A stretch of 13,264 nucleotides of DNA from Sulfurospirillum sp. (lineage in GTDB: Bacteria > Campylobacterota > Campylobacteria > Campylobacterales > QNZT01), in contig QNZT01000186.1 of the NCBI GenBank assembly GCA_003978455.1, positions 1-13,264 of the forward strand, given 5' to 3'. Below are positions 1-6,835 of this stretch, piece by piece. Within the stretch, counting starts at the first letter, position 1. Each line of letters begins with the position of its first letter. The notes below the pieces were generated by a model. That model was not told where the DNA came from and ran no database searches. It was given only the letters and a program-made list of their open reading frames with translations. Position numbers and translations under genes: made by a program.

Positions 1-1931
1 TCCCTGCCCAGTAAAACCTGCGCTTCCTCTTTCATCATGAGCCTCTTTCTGCTCATGATACCGATCATCGCCATATCCAGTTCACGCTGATCCTGCTTGG
101 AATACAACATAACCGACATCACACTGGAGATTTTACTGTTGGTGACAACACCAGCGAGGATATTGTTGCTTTGTGAACTGAGAAGCGAAAAGAGGCTCTG
201 TTTGGGAAACACTTCCAGCCTGCCGGACGTTATCCTGTTGATCTCTGCATTTTCCGTGACGCTGTAATCGGGCAGTATCTCAAGCGCCACTTCCCAAAAA
301 ACAGCTTCCCCGCTTCTGTCATGAAAACTGCCGTAAAAGTAGAGATACCATGCCCCCACAAGCTTTTGCAACACAGGATCGTCTATGGCTATAATCTCTT
401 TGCCTTCTGCAATCTGGGCATAGGGTGTACTCTCTTGCCAAATCACCTGAAAATCACTCTTCAGCGCTTTGAGCCTTTCGCTGTTGCGTGTTACGGTAAA
501 TCTGTTTCGGTACGAAGTACGCCCTTTAAAAACGGCGTCTTTGCCCTTATCGGTATAGCAAAAGTCATAACTTCCCACGCTATCCTCTATCTGCTTTTGC
601 TCTACAAAACCGAGCTTCGCCCCTGCTTTATCGAGTTCCCTGAAAACGTTTTGCATCTTCTCGTTACGATAATCTTCTCTCCTTTTGATGACAAAAACCA
701 TCTCAAGAGAGATACCTCTACGTACAAGATCTATCAAGAGCTGTAAAACTGTTTTTTTATCACCCGGTGCCTGATAGAGAAAGATATTTTCCTCCGCATC
801 ATACAGCGGCAACACTATATAGACCCGCTCTTTGGGATGCGATTGTAAGTAACGGGTACACTCCAGATAGACTCTTTTTCGGTCATGTAAAAAGTAGTCC
901 TGTTCTCTGGCAAACTTCTCAAACATACTCTGAAACACATGAAATTCCGTAAAGACCATATGGTGCATAATCGATGTATCGATGGTATTTGAGTATTTCA
1001 CATTGGAAAAAAAAGTGTGAATATCTTTGATCTTTTGCTGATAGTTGCGTATATGATCCGCATCGATTTTGCCACCCTGCTCCAGTACGATCTTCTCTCT
1101 GGCTTTCAGAACCTGCGTCTCATTCAATATCAGATAGAGCTGTCGCTGCTCCTCTTCACTGAAACGACGTTTGCTGAAAAGTACTTTTTTGGCTACCGGT
1201 ATATACCGTTTTTCATCGTCGGCACCGATGGCAAGACCGTAGTAGTTGTCGTCAAAAAGCCTGTTTGTCGAGCTTGTTGCCAGTGATATGTCGAAAATCA
1301 TATGCACAGACTCTTCTCTGTTTTCAAAAACCAGCACCAGCTGATTTCCTCTTTTTCTAATCGTACCGCTGTATGTACACAAAGCATTTTTGGATGCCGG
1401 CGGTATCACCGTCACCGGTATCCCCTCTTCAATTTTTGGATTTTTATCTTCAGCATATTGCACTTCGTAATAGACCAGGTTATTCACATTGTGAATATCT
1501 TCTTCATAATTGCTGTGGTCATACATATAGATATATCTGTAAGAAAGTTCCATCCCAACAGTGTTTTTTTGCACATAGGAAACATACAAGTCGACTCTTT
1601 TCTTGAAGCTTTCGAAACTGCTCTCAAAAAAGAACGCTTCATCGAACAGAGGCTGATCGTTCAAAGTCAGCTTGCTAATCGCACAGCGGGGAAATATCTC
1701 CCGCAGTTTCCCTTTGTCCACCCGCCCTTTTCGCAACATCGCTGCAAGTGATTTTGCCCTGTTGTTGCGATATTTCGAATTTGTTTTCAACAAATGCTCG
1801 TCAGAAAGCGATTCCATCAATCTCTTTATGTCATTGTGAAAAAGGTGTGCGTAGATATAGTTGACCTTTTCCCACATAAGTCTATTGTCGTTTAACCTCT
1901 CCTGACGCTTTTTGCCCATCTTCTTTTCCAT
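1..1931 (-). CDS. Large hypothetical protein, 3' end outside window; possible degenerate PLD-like domain
   Basis: Reading the minus strand from the ATG at 1931, the frame stays open for 643 codons to the window edge, so the C-terminus is missing. I do not recognise the family. Residues 1-110 are helical and basic. Residues about 185-275 look beta-rich. Residues about 365-500 look alpha/beta: strand VYIVLPLYD (370-378), helix plus strand LLIDLVRRGISLEMVFVI, LDKAGAKLGF, and a closing segment ending SDFQVIWQEST. This order resembles one half of a phospholipase-D-like fold, but where an HxK motif would sit the sequence reads DFCYTDKGKDAVF, so catalysis by that route is unlikely. Residues about 525-643 are beta-rich again. 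There is no signal peptide or clear membrane segment, so it is probably cytosolic. No strong ribosome binding site precedes the ATG at 1931; the ATG at codon 5 (1919) is an alternative start. Coding status is well supported; function is unknown. Confidence 0.85.
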   Translation of the reverse strand, partial: MEKKMGKKRQERLNDNRLMWEKVNYIYAHLFHNDIKRLMESLSDEHLLKTNSKYRNNRAKSLAAMLRKGRVDKGKLREIFPRCAISKLTLNDQPLFDEAFFFESSFESFKKRVDLYVSYVQKNTVGMELSYRYIYMYDHSNYEEDIHNVNNLVYYEVQYAEDKNPKIEEGIPVTVIPPASKNALCTYSGTIRKRGNQLVLVFENREESVHMIFDISLATSSTNRLFDDNYYGLAIGADDEKRYIPVAKKVLFSKRRFSEEEQRQLYLILNETQVLKAREKIVLEQGGKIDADHIRNYQQKIKDIHTFFSNVKYSNTIDTSIMHHMVFTEFHVFQSMFEKFAREQDYFLHDRKRVYLECTRYLQSHPKERVYIVLPLYDAEENIFLYQAPGDKKTVLQLLIDLVRRGISLEMVFVIKRREDYRNEKMQNVFRELDKAGAKLGFVEQKQIEDSVGSYDFCYTDKGKDAVFKGRTSYRNRFTVTRNSERLKALKSDFQVIWQESTPYAQIAEGKEIIAIDDPVLQKLVGAWYLYFYGSFHDRSGEAVFWEVALEILPDYSVTENAEINRITSGRLEVFPKQSLFSLLSSQSNNILAGVVTNSKISSVMSVMLYSKQDQRELDMAMIGIMSRKRLMMKEEAQVLLGR

Positions 1932-2035
1932 ATTTGTATTTAAACAATAACAATAATATCTTATTTTCATCAATATTTCAATGAGCACTATAAAAGCCCT
2001 ATATTTAGGGAAAAATTATGATTCCAAAACTGCTG

Positions 2036-2067
2036 TTGACAGAATCGTAAATCTAAAATAATATAAT
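2036..2067 (+). promoter_or_regulatory. Strong sigma-70-type promoter of the 62-residue gene
   Basis: TTGACA at 2036-2041 is followed after exactly 17 bp by TAATAT (2059-2064). A perfect TATAAT overlaps it at 2062-2067 with a 20-bp gap. Transcription would start near 2071-2074, leaving a leader of only about 15-18 nt before the ATG at 2089. A consensus -35 box is uncommon in Campylobacterota, where promoters usually rely on the -10 box, so this promoter looks unusually strong. It is inferred from sequence only. Confidence 0.6.
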
Positions 2068-2088
2068 AAAAACAGATAAGGAGGTTTT

Positions 2089-2277
2089 ATGCAAGTATGT
2101 AAAATAATAAAGTTATTTGACTATGATTTCAAAAGAAGAGTAGTCGATCTGGTGATGCTCGCTATAGAAACTCTCTTCACGACACTTGAAAAGATCTATA
2201 AAGAGCTCTCTTTTCTGGTCAAAGATATCATCGATCCGGATATCAACTATGACTCCATCGAAGATATGATCGAGTAA
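2089..2277 (+). CDS. Small hypothetical protein, 62 residues
   Basis: This is a short ORF with a full AAGGAGG ribosome binding site (2078-2084) 4 nt before the ATG and a near-consensus promoter just upstream. Those signals are the main support for it being a real gene. The product is predicted to be mostly helical, with a basic N-terminal third (KIIKLFDYDFKRRVVDL), an amphipathic middle (LAIETLFTTLEKIYKELSFLV) and an acidic tail (DPDINYDSIEDMIE). It has no signal peptide and no convincing membrane helix. I do not recognise the family; a small regulatory or binding protein is possible but not shown. The stop codon lies 2 bp from the 3' end of the convergent tRNA-Pro, with no terminator between them, so read-through would be antisense to the tRNA. 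Confidence 0.65.
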   Translation: MQVCKIIKLFDYDFKRRVVDLVMLAIETLFTTLEKIYKELSFLVKDIIDPDINYDSIEDMIE

Positions 2278-2279
2278 CA

Positions 2280-2357
2280 TGGTCGGAGCGACAGGATTTG
2301 AACCTGCGACCTCTACCACCCCAAGGTAGTGCGCTGACCAGACTGCGCTACGCCCCG
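2280..2357 (-). tRNA. tRNA-Pro (anticodon GGG)
   Basis: The minus strand folds into a complete 78-nt cloverleaf. The acceptor stem CGGGGCG/CGCTCCG has one G-U pair. The anticodon stem CTACC/GGTAG holds a TTGGGGT loop with GGG at positions 34-36, and the T arm is GCAGG-TTCAAAT-CCTGT. The 3' CCA is encoded (2280-2282). It reads proline codon CCC, and CCU by wobble. It stands alone, with its own -10 box on the right. Confidence 0.97.
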
Positions 2358-2374
2358 TAATCAAAAAACGGCAT

Positions 2375-2380
2375 ATTATA
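2375..2380 (-). promoter_or_regulatory. -10 box of tRNA-Pro promoter
   Basis: A perfect TATAAT on the minus strand lies 17 bp upstream of the mature tRNA 5' end, which places the transcription start about 10 nt before it. The -35 position holds only a weak TTTATA. This -10-dominated layout is typical of Campylobacterota. Confidence 0.55.
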
Positions 2381-2457
2381 CCTAAAAAAGCTCAAACTAT
2401 AAACAAACAGATCAATTATCCGATCTATATATACAAAAATTTAAAAGGTGCAATCCA

Positions 2458-5286
2458 GTGATGATACAAAAACTTATGGAACCCTCTGTTGCATTGATGA
2501 ACAAGATACCTTTTAAGACTAAAATTGTCGCAACCATTTCCATACTGTTTGTATTGTTGATTTTGCCTTCACACAATATGCTTCATGACTATTTTGAACA
2601 AAGCAACAGATTGGAGAAACAGTCAACAGGCTTGCTATACACCCAAAAACTTCAGGATATCATCCGACTGCTTCAGCTACACAGAGGACTGAGCAACAGT
2701 TATTATCGCGGTACCAAGAATCTGAAACAAAAAATCATCACGATCGAGAAAGAGCTCAAACAGAAGATTACGGCATTGTTGAAATTTGACCGTGAGCATC
2801 TCAATATACTCAAACAAAATAAAAACTTCATAGACGCCATGAGTACAATGGCGCTTATTGAATTGCAACATATTCGCCAGAATATAACGACAGATGCACT
2901 TTTTAAACTTCATAGCGAAATCATCGACTTGCTGATCAAAAGTCTTGGACTTCATGTCAAAGAGACCTCTTTCTTGGGTGAGAATGCCCATCAGATCAAT
3001 ACTATCGCAGACCTGCTCTCAGACAAGCTGCTATACCTCCAGGAATACACTGCGCAACTCAGAGGTATCGTGGCAGGTCTTTTCACACAAAAACATTTGA
3101 GCAAACAACAAAAGAAGATAGTTCTTGAAAAATACACACTGATCAATGCTTTCAAAACAAACCTCAACAGCACTCTTATTCCCCGAAATATACCTTACTA
3201 TCTGAAAATAGAACAGCAAAGTAAACTTGCCGCCTACAAACTTGACGACATACTTGATATCGTCAACCAACATATCTTATTGCACAACAGCGACAGCACA
3301 CTCTCGTATAACAGTCAAGGTTTTTTCAAACAATCAACCAAAGCGCTGGAGGAACAGATCAAACTCTACAATTTGCTACTAGAAAGCTATCATGATCTCG
3401 TCAGCCGACACAAACAGCAGATACAAAATGACTTCCTCTATATGCTGGCAGGCTTTGCAATGATCATCTTTGCTTCCCTCTACCTCTTTGGTGCATTTTA
3501 CCACTCGATCAACCGAAACCTGACGCAGCTCAAAAACGCGTCGGTAAATATGCTTGAAGGCAATATGGACACAAAACTGGAAATCCAGACCAAAGATGAG
3601 ATCGGTGATGCACTGCTTGCATTTGATAAAATGCGACAAGAACTTCGCAAAAACATCTCTTTTCTCAACAGCTATAAAATGGCGATCGATGAAAGCAGTA
3701 TCGTTAGTAAAACCGACACCAAGGGGATCATCACCTATGTTAATAAAAAATTCTGTGAATTGTCAGGGTACAGTGAAAAAGAGCTTATAGGCAAGCCTCA
3801 TAACATAGTCCGTCATTCCGATATGCCAAAAGAGACGTTTGCAGCACTGTGGAGCAGTATCAAACAAAAAAAGATCTGGAAAGGGGTCATCAAAAACTGC
3901 ACCAAAGAGGGCAAAGAGTATATCGTCGATGCTACGATTATCCCTCTTTTGGGCGAAGAGAGTCAAATCATCGGCTATGTCGGTGTCCGTCATGATATCA
4001 CAGAACTTGAACGCTCAAAAGAGGAGATTAAAAAGCAAAAAATCGACTTCTTGACACAATTGCCGAACCGAAACCAGCTTCAAGAAGATCTCTCCGCCAT
4101 GCAGTCACCGGTACTCTTCTATCTAAATATTGATAACTTTGCAGATCTGAACGATTTCTACGGAACTGATACAGGAGACAATGTACTGATCTTTATCGCA
4201 TCGCTCTTTCACAAAATCAGTGCACAAAGTGATCTGAATTGCTATAAACTCCAGGGAGATGAGTTTGCCTTACTGATCGATCAGGCTGCACATCCTGAGC
4301 AAGACTATATCGCACTCTGTCATCAGCTCATTCACCATCTGGAAACCAGTACAGTGGACTGTGATAACAAAGAGTGTGTCAGCATCACATTTAGCGGCGG
4401 TATCGCATTTCACCAGGATGATGATGTTCATCCTCTCAATCTGCTTACTTATGCTGCCATCGCACGAAAGATGGCAAAACATGAAAATAAAAAGTTTCTC
4501 ACTTATGACAAAAGTATGCGCAACGAACAAAACTATGAGAACAATATCAAATGGATTCAAAAGATCAAAAAGGCACTTCATGAAGACCGTATCGTCGCCT
4601 TTTTTCAGCCTATTGTCTCCAACAAGACAGGAGAGATAGGCAAATATGAAGCCCTGGTGCGACTGATAGAAGAGGATGGAAAAATCGTTTCACCATTCTT
4701 TTTTCTCGATATCGCCAAAAAAGCGAAACTCTATGAGCAGATCAGCCGCACGGTAATCGATAAAACATTTGCCGCTTTTGCAAATGTCCCCTGTGATTTT
4801 TCACTCAATCTAACCATAGAGGATCTTAAAAATCCGGAAGTCATCAACTATATCTACCAAAAACTACGTACATCGCCACATGCAAAACGTGCGATTTTCG
4901 AGATTACTGAGTCCGAGGAAGTACACGATTACGAAACCATCAACCAATTTGTTGAAAATGTCCAACAGTACGGCACCAGAGTCGCTATCGATGATTTCGG
5001 AAGCGGTTATGCCAATTTTGAACATATCCTCGAAATCGATGCAGACATCATTAAAATTGACGGTTCATTGATCAAAAATATTCACCAGGATAAAAAGGCA
5101 TATATCATCACAGAAGCGATTATCAACTTTGCCCAAAAACTCGGCAAAGAGACTGTCGTCGAATTTGTCCACAACGAAGAGGTTCTCCAGACAGTCAAAA
5201 AACTCGGTGCTGACTATTCACAAGGCTTTCACCTGGGAGAACCCTCTTCCCAAATCCTCTCCGAAACTGAAGTTTTAGCACACTGA
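2458..5286 (+). CDS. Membrane-bound sensor: HAMP-PAS-degenerate GGDEF-EAL c-di-GMP phosphodiesterase
   Basis: This is a multidomain c-di-GMP signalling enzyme of 942 residues. TM1 lies at about 23-38. A periplasmic helical sensor spans about 40-325 and contains LHRGLSNSYYRG (74-85), which resembles nitrate/nitrite-sensing (NIT) domains. TM2 is at about 326-348, followed by HAMP to about 400. A PAS domain (about 405-520) contains NIVRHSDMP (449-457), close to the Aer-type FAD-PAS signature. In the GGDEF domain (about 535-690) the signature is QGDEF (599-603) and no RxxD inhibitory site is visible, so cyclase activity is doubtful. The EAL domain (about 710-935) keeps E731-A-L, LNLT, EITES, DDFGSGYAN (845-853), K866, E902 and QGF. 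The second Glu of the usual EGVE motif is His905. It is most likely a phosphodiesterase controlled by redox or ligand input. The start is GTG at 2458 or the adjacent ATG at 2461; AAGG at 2445-2448 favours GTG by spacing. Confidence 0.93.
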   Translation: MMIQKLMEPSVALMNKIPFKTKIVATISILFVLLILPSHNMLHDYFEQSNRLEKQSTGLLYTQKLQDIIRLLQLHRGLSNSYYRGTKNLKQKIITIEKELKQKITALLKFDREHLNILKQNKNFIDAMSTMALIELQHIRQNITTDALFKLHSEIIDLLIKSLGLHVKETSFLGENAHQINTIADLLSDKLLYLQEYTAQLRGIVAGLFTQKHLSKQQKKIVLEKYTLINAFKTNLNSTLIPRNIPYYLKIEQQSKLAAYKLDDILDIVNQHILLHNSDSTLSYNSQGFFKQSTKALEEQIKLYNLLLESYHDLVSRHKQQIQNDFLYMLAGFAMIIFASLYLFGAFYHSINRNLTQLKNASVNMLEGNMDTKLEIQTKDEIGDALLAFDKMRQELRKNISFLNSYKMAIDESSIVSKTDTKGIITYVNKKFCELSGYSEKELIGKPHNIVRHSDMPKETFAALWSSIKQKKIWKGVIKNCTKEGKEYIVDATIIPLLGEESQIIGYVGVRHDITELERSKEEIKKQKIDFLTQLPNRNQLQEDLSAMQSPVLFYLNIDNFADLNDFYGTDTGDNVLIFIASLFHKISAQSDLNCYKLQGDEFALLIDQAAHPEQDYIALCHQLIHHLETSTVDCDNKECVSITFSGGIAFHQDDDVHPLNLLTYAAIARKMAKHENKKFLTYDKSMRNEQNYENNIKWIQKIKKALHEDRIVAFFQPIVSNKTGEIGKYEALVRLIEEDGKIVSPFFFLDIAKKAKLYEQISRTVIDKTFAAFANVPCDFSLNLTIEDLKNPEVINYIYQKLRTSPHAKRAIFEITESEEVHDYETINQFVENVQQYGTRVAIDDFGSGYANFEHILEIDADIIKIDGSLIKNIHQDKKAYIITEAIINFAQKLGKETVVEFVHNEEVLQTVKKLGADYSQGFHLGEPSSQILSETEVLAH

Positions 5287-5301
5287 CACCCCAAAAAGTG
5301 G

Positions 5302-5307
5302 TATAAT
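5302..5307 (+). promoter_or_regulatory. -10 box upstream of acylphosphatase gene
   Basis: A perfect TATAAT sits 15 bp after the GGDEF-EAL stop codon and 32 bp before the acylphosphatase ATG. No good -35 box is visible. It would give the downstream cluster its own transcript of the acyP-amidohydrolase-ATPase/GNAT genes, independent of the sensor gene. Confidence 0.5.
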
Positions 5308-5339
5308 TAGATAGGCGATTATACACTACAGGAGTCGTT

Positions 5340-5618
5340 ATGCATGTTTACAGATTTATCGTGAGCGGAAAAGTACAGGGTGTTTTTTACAGAAAAAGTA
5401 TCCAGCAAATGGCATCACTCGGACAGATCCCGGGATATGTACGCAACCTTCCCGACGGAACAGTTGAAGTCGTCGCCGCACTTCATGACGACCAGCTTGA
5501 AGATTTTCTCACTATTTTACAAAACGGTTCTCCCCTGAGTCATACCGATGACATCCGCTACGAAATAATCGATGATGAAGATGATCTTGTGTATGACGGT
5601 TTTGAGATACGCTACTGA
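5340..5618 (+). CDS. acyP: Acylphosphatase
   Basis: This small cytosolic enzyme hydrolyses acyl phosphates such as acetyl or carbamoyl phosphate. At 92 residues it is the usual family length. Both signature elements are intact: GKVQGVFYRKSIQ near residues 10-22, with the phosphate-binding loop and catalytic Arg, and GYVRNLPDGTVEV near 37-49, with the catalytic Asn. AGGAG ends 5 nt before the ATG. The stop codon overlaps the ribosome binding site of the next gene, so the two are probably co-transcribed and translationally linked. Its physiological substrate is unknown, as for most bacterial members. Confidence 0.95.
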   Translation: MHVYRFIVSGKVQGVFYRKSIQQMASLGQIPGYVRNLPDGTVEVVAALHDDQLEDFLTILQNGSPLSHTDDIRYEIIDDEDDLVYDGFEIRY

Positions 5619-5629
5619 AAGGATTTTTT

Positions 5630-6835
5630 ATGAAAGAGCTTAAAACGGCACTCTTCTCCCAAATAGATGCCATCAATGACAAAATCGTCACGATCCGTCA
5701 CGATCTTCATGAACACCCCGAACTCTCCGGACATGAAGAACACACCAAGTATCTCGTCAAGGGTATCCTCGAAGCCAGCGGCTACAAAATCAAAGAGTTC
5801 TCAGACCATCACGGTCTGATTGCCGACCTTGATGCTCCCGGTATCGGTACCAGACGTGTCGCCATACGCGCCGATATGGACGCCCTGCCCATCGAGGAGC
5901 ACACCAATGCCCCCTACGCCTCCAGAGTTCCCGGTGTGATGCACGCCTGCGGTCACGACAGCCATACAGCCATCGCACTGGGTGCAGCGATCGCACTGGC
6001 GGAGTTCAAAGAGCAACTCCCCGGAAACATACGATTTATCTTTCAGCCCTCCGAAGAGAGCAAAGAGGGTGGCAGTATCCAGATGATCGAAGGCGGTGCC
6101 CTAGAGGGGGTCGATGCTATTTTCGGACTCCACGCCTACCCTTACCTCCCCACCGGGCAAATCGGCTACAAATACGGCATCATGATGGCTTCCGCAGATA
6201 TCTTTACAATCGAGATTTTCGGCAAAGCGGCACACGGTGCCAGACCTCATGAAGGCGTGGATGCCATCCTGGTCACAGCAATGGTGATCAACTCGCTCAA
6301 CCACATCGTATCGCGCCGTATCGATCCGCTGCATCCTGCCGTGATCTCGCTGGGACAGATCGAAGGGGGCACAGCACCCAATATCATCTGTGACCATGTC
6401 AAGGTCAAAGGTACCGTACGCACCGTCAACGAAGAGATTCGCAAAAATATTCCGGAGATGATGGAAGAGTCGATCAAAGGCATCGCAAAATCGATGGGAG
6501 CGAAGTTCAATTTCGATTATGAGTTTGGACAGCCTGAACTGATCAATGACGACAAGATGGTCGATGTCGTCGTCGCATCGGCAAAAGAGGTTGTCGGCGA
6601 AGAGAATTGCATCGATCTGGAAGATCCCGTCATGGGAGGAGAAGACTTTTCGGAATACCTCCAAATCGTTCCCGGAGCTTTTTTCCGGCTGGGCACCTGC
6701 AACAAAGAGAAAGAGACTTGCGTCTCCCAGCATAACAGCCGGTTCAATGTAGATGACGATGCGTTACAGATCGGTATGAAGATCCTCTCTGCCGCCGCAC
6801 TGAGAGTGCTGGAAAGCAAAGAGCCGGTATCATGA
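5630..6835 (+). CDS. M20-family amidohydrolase (N-acyl-amino-acid / hippurate hydrolase type)
   Basis: This 401-residue metallopeptidase-like amidohydrolase cleaves the amide bond of N-acyl amino acids and similar small conjugates. Its motifs fit subfamily M20D: DLHEHPELSGHE (25-36), DMDALPIEE (82-90), GVMHACGHDSHT (102-113, metal-binding Cys107 and His109), FQPSEES (138-144), GLHAYP with His168, GKAAHGARPHEG (198-209), GGTAPNII (246-253), MGGEDFSEYL (335-344) and a C-terminal QHNSRF with His368. Campylobacter jejuni HipO belongs to the same family, but the exact substrate cannot be read from sequence. No signal peptide is seen, so it acts in the cytosol. AAAGGA (5618-5623) sits 6 nt before the ATG and overlaps the acyP stop. 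The 3' end overlaps the next gene by 4 bp (ATGA). Confidence 0.93.
   Translation: MKELKTALFSQIDAINDKIVTIRHDLHEHPELSGHEEHTKYLVKGILEASGYKIKEFSDHHGLIADLDAPGIGTRRVAIRADMDALPIEEHTNAPYASRVPGVMHACGHDSHTAIALGAAIALAEFKEQLPGNIRFIFQPSEESKEGGSIQMIEGGALEGVDAIFGLHAYPYLPTGQIGYKYGIMMASADIFTIEIFGKAAHGARPHEGVDAILVTAMVINSLNHIVSRRIDPLHPAVISLGQIEGGTAPNIICDHVKVKGTVRTVNEEIRKNIPEMMEESIKGIAKSMGAKFNFDYEFGQPELINDDKMVDVVVASAKEVVGEENCIDLEDPVMGGEDFSEYLQIVPGAFFRLGTCNKEKETCVSQHNSRFNVDDDALQIGMKILSAAALRVLESKEPVS

Noticed and set aside
1302..1751. 149-codon plus-strand ORF, with others at 321-746 and 1017-1286
   Set aside because: They lie antisense to the continuous 643-codon minus-strand frame, lack ribosome binding sites and have low-complexity, cysteine/phenylalanine-rich products. 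They are shadows.
1997..2010. CCCTA/TAGGG hairpin with a short T-tract on the minus strand, considered as a terminator
   Set aside because: No minus-strand gene lies upstream that would need terminating, and the stem is only 5 bp. It is left as an unexplained small palindrome between divergent promoters.
2113..2364. 83-codon minus-strand ORF
   Set aside because: It runs through tRNA-Pro; the AGSNPVAP stretch is the usual mistranslation of a tRNA T arm and 3' end. It is also antisense to the better supported 62-residue gene.
2409..2426. AGATC-N8-GATCT palindrome before the GGDEF-EAL gene, considered as an operator
   Set aside because: Five-base arms in AT-rich DNA are expected by chance, and there is no regulator to match.
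6101..6733. 210-codon minus-strand ORF inside the amidohydrolase gene
   Set aside because: The plus-strand product has complete M20 motifs over the same bases. The antisense product is histidine/aspartate/cysteine-rich with no RBS.
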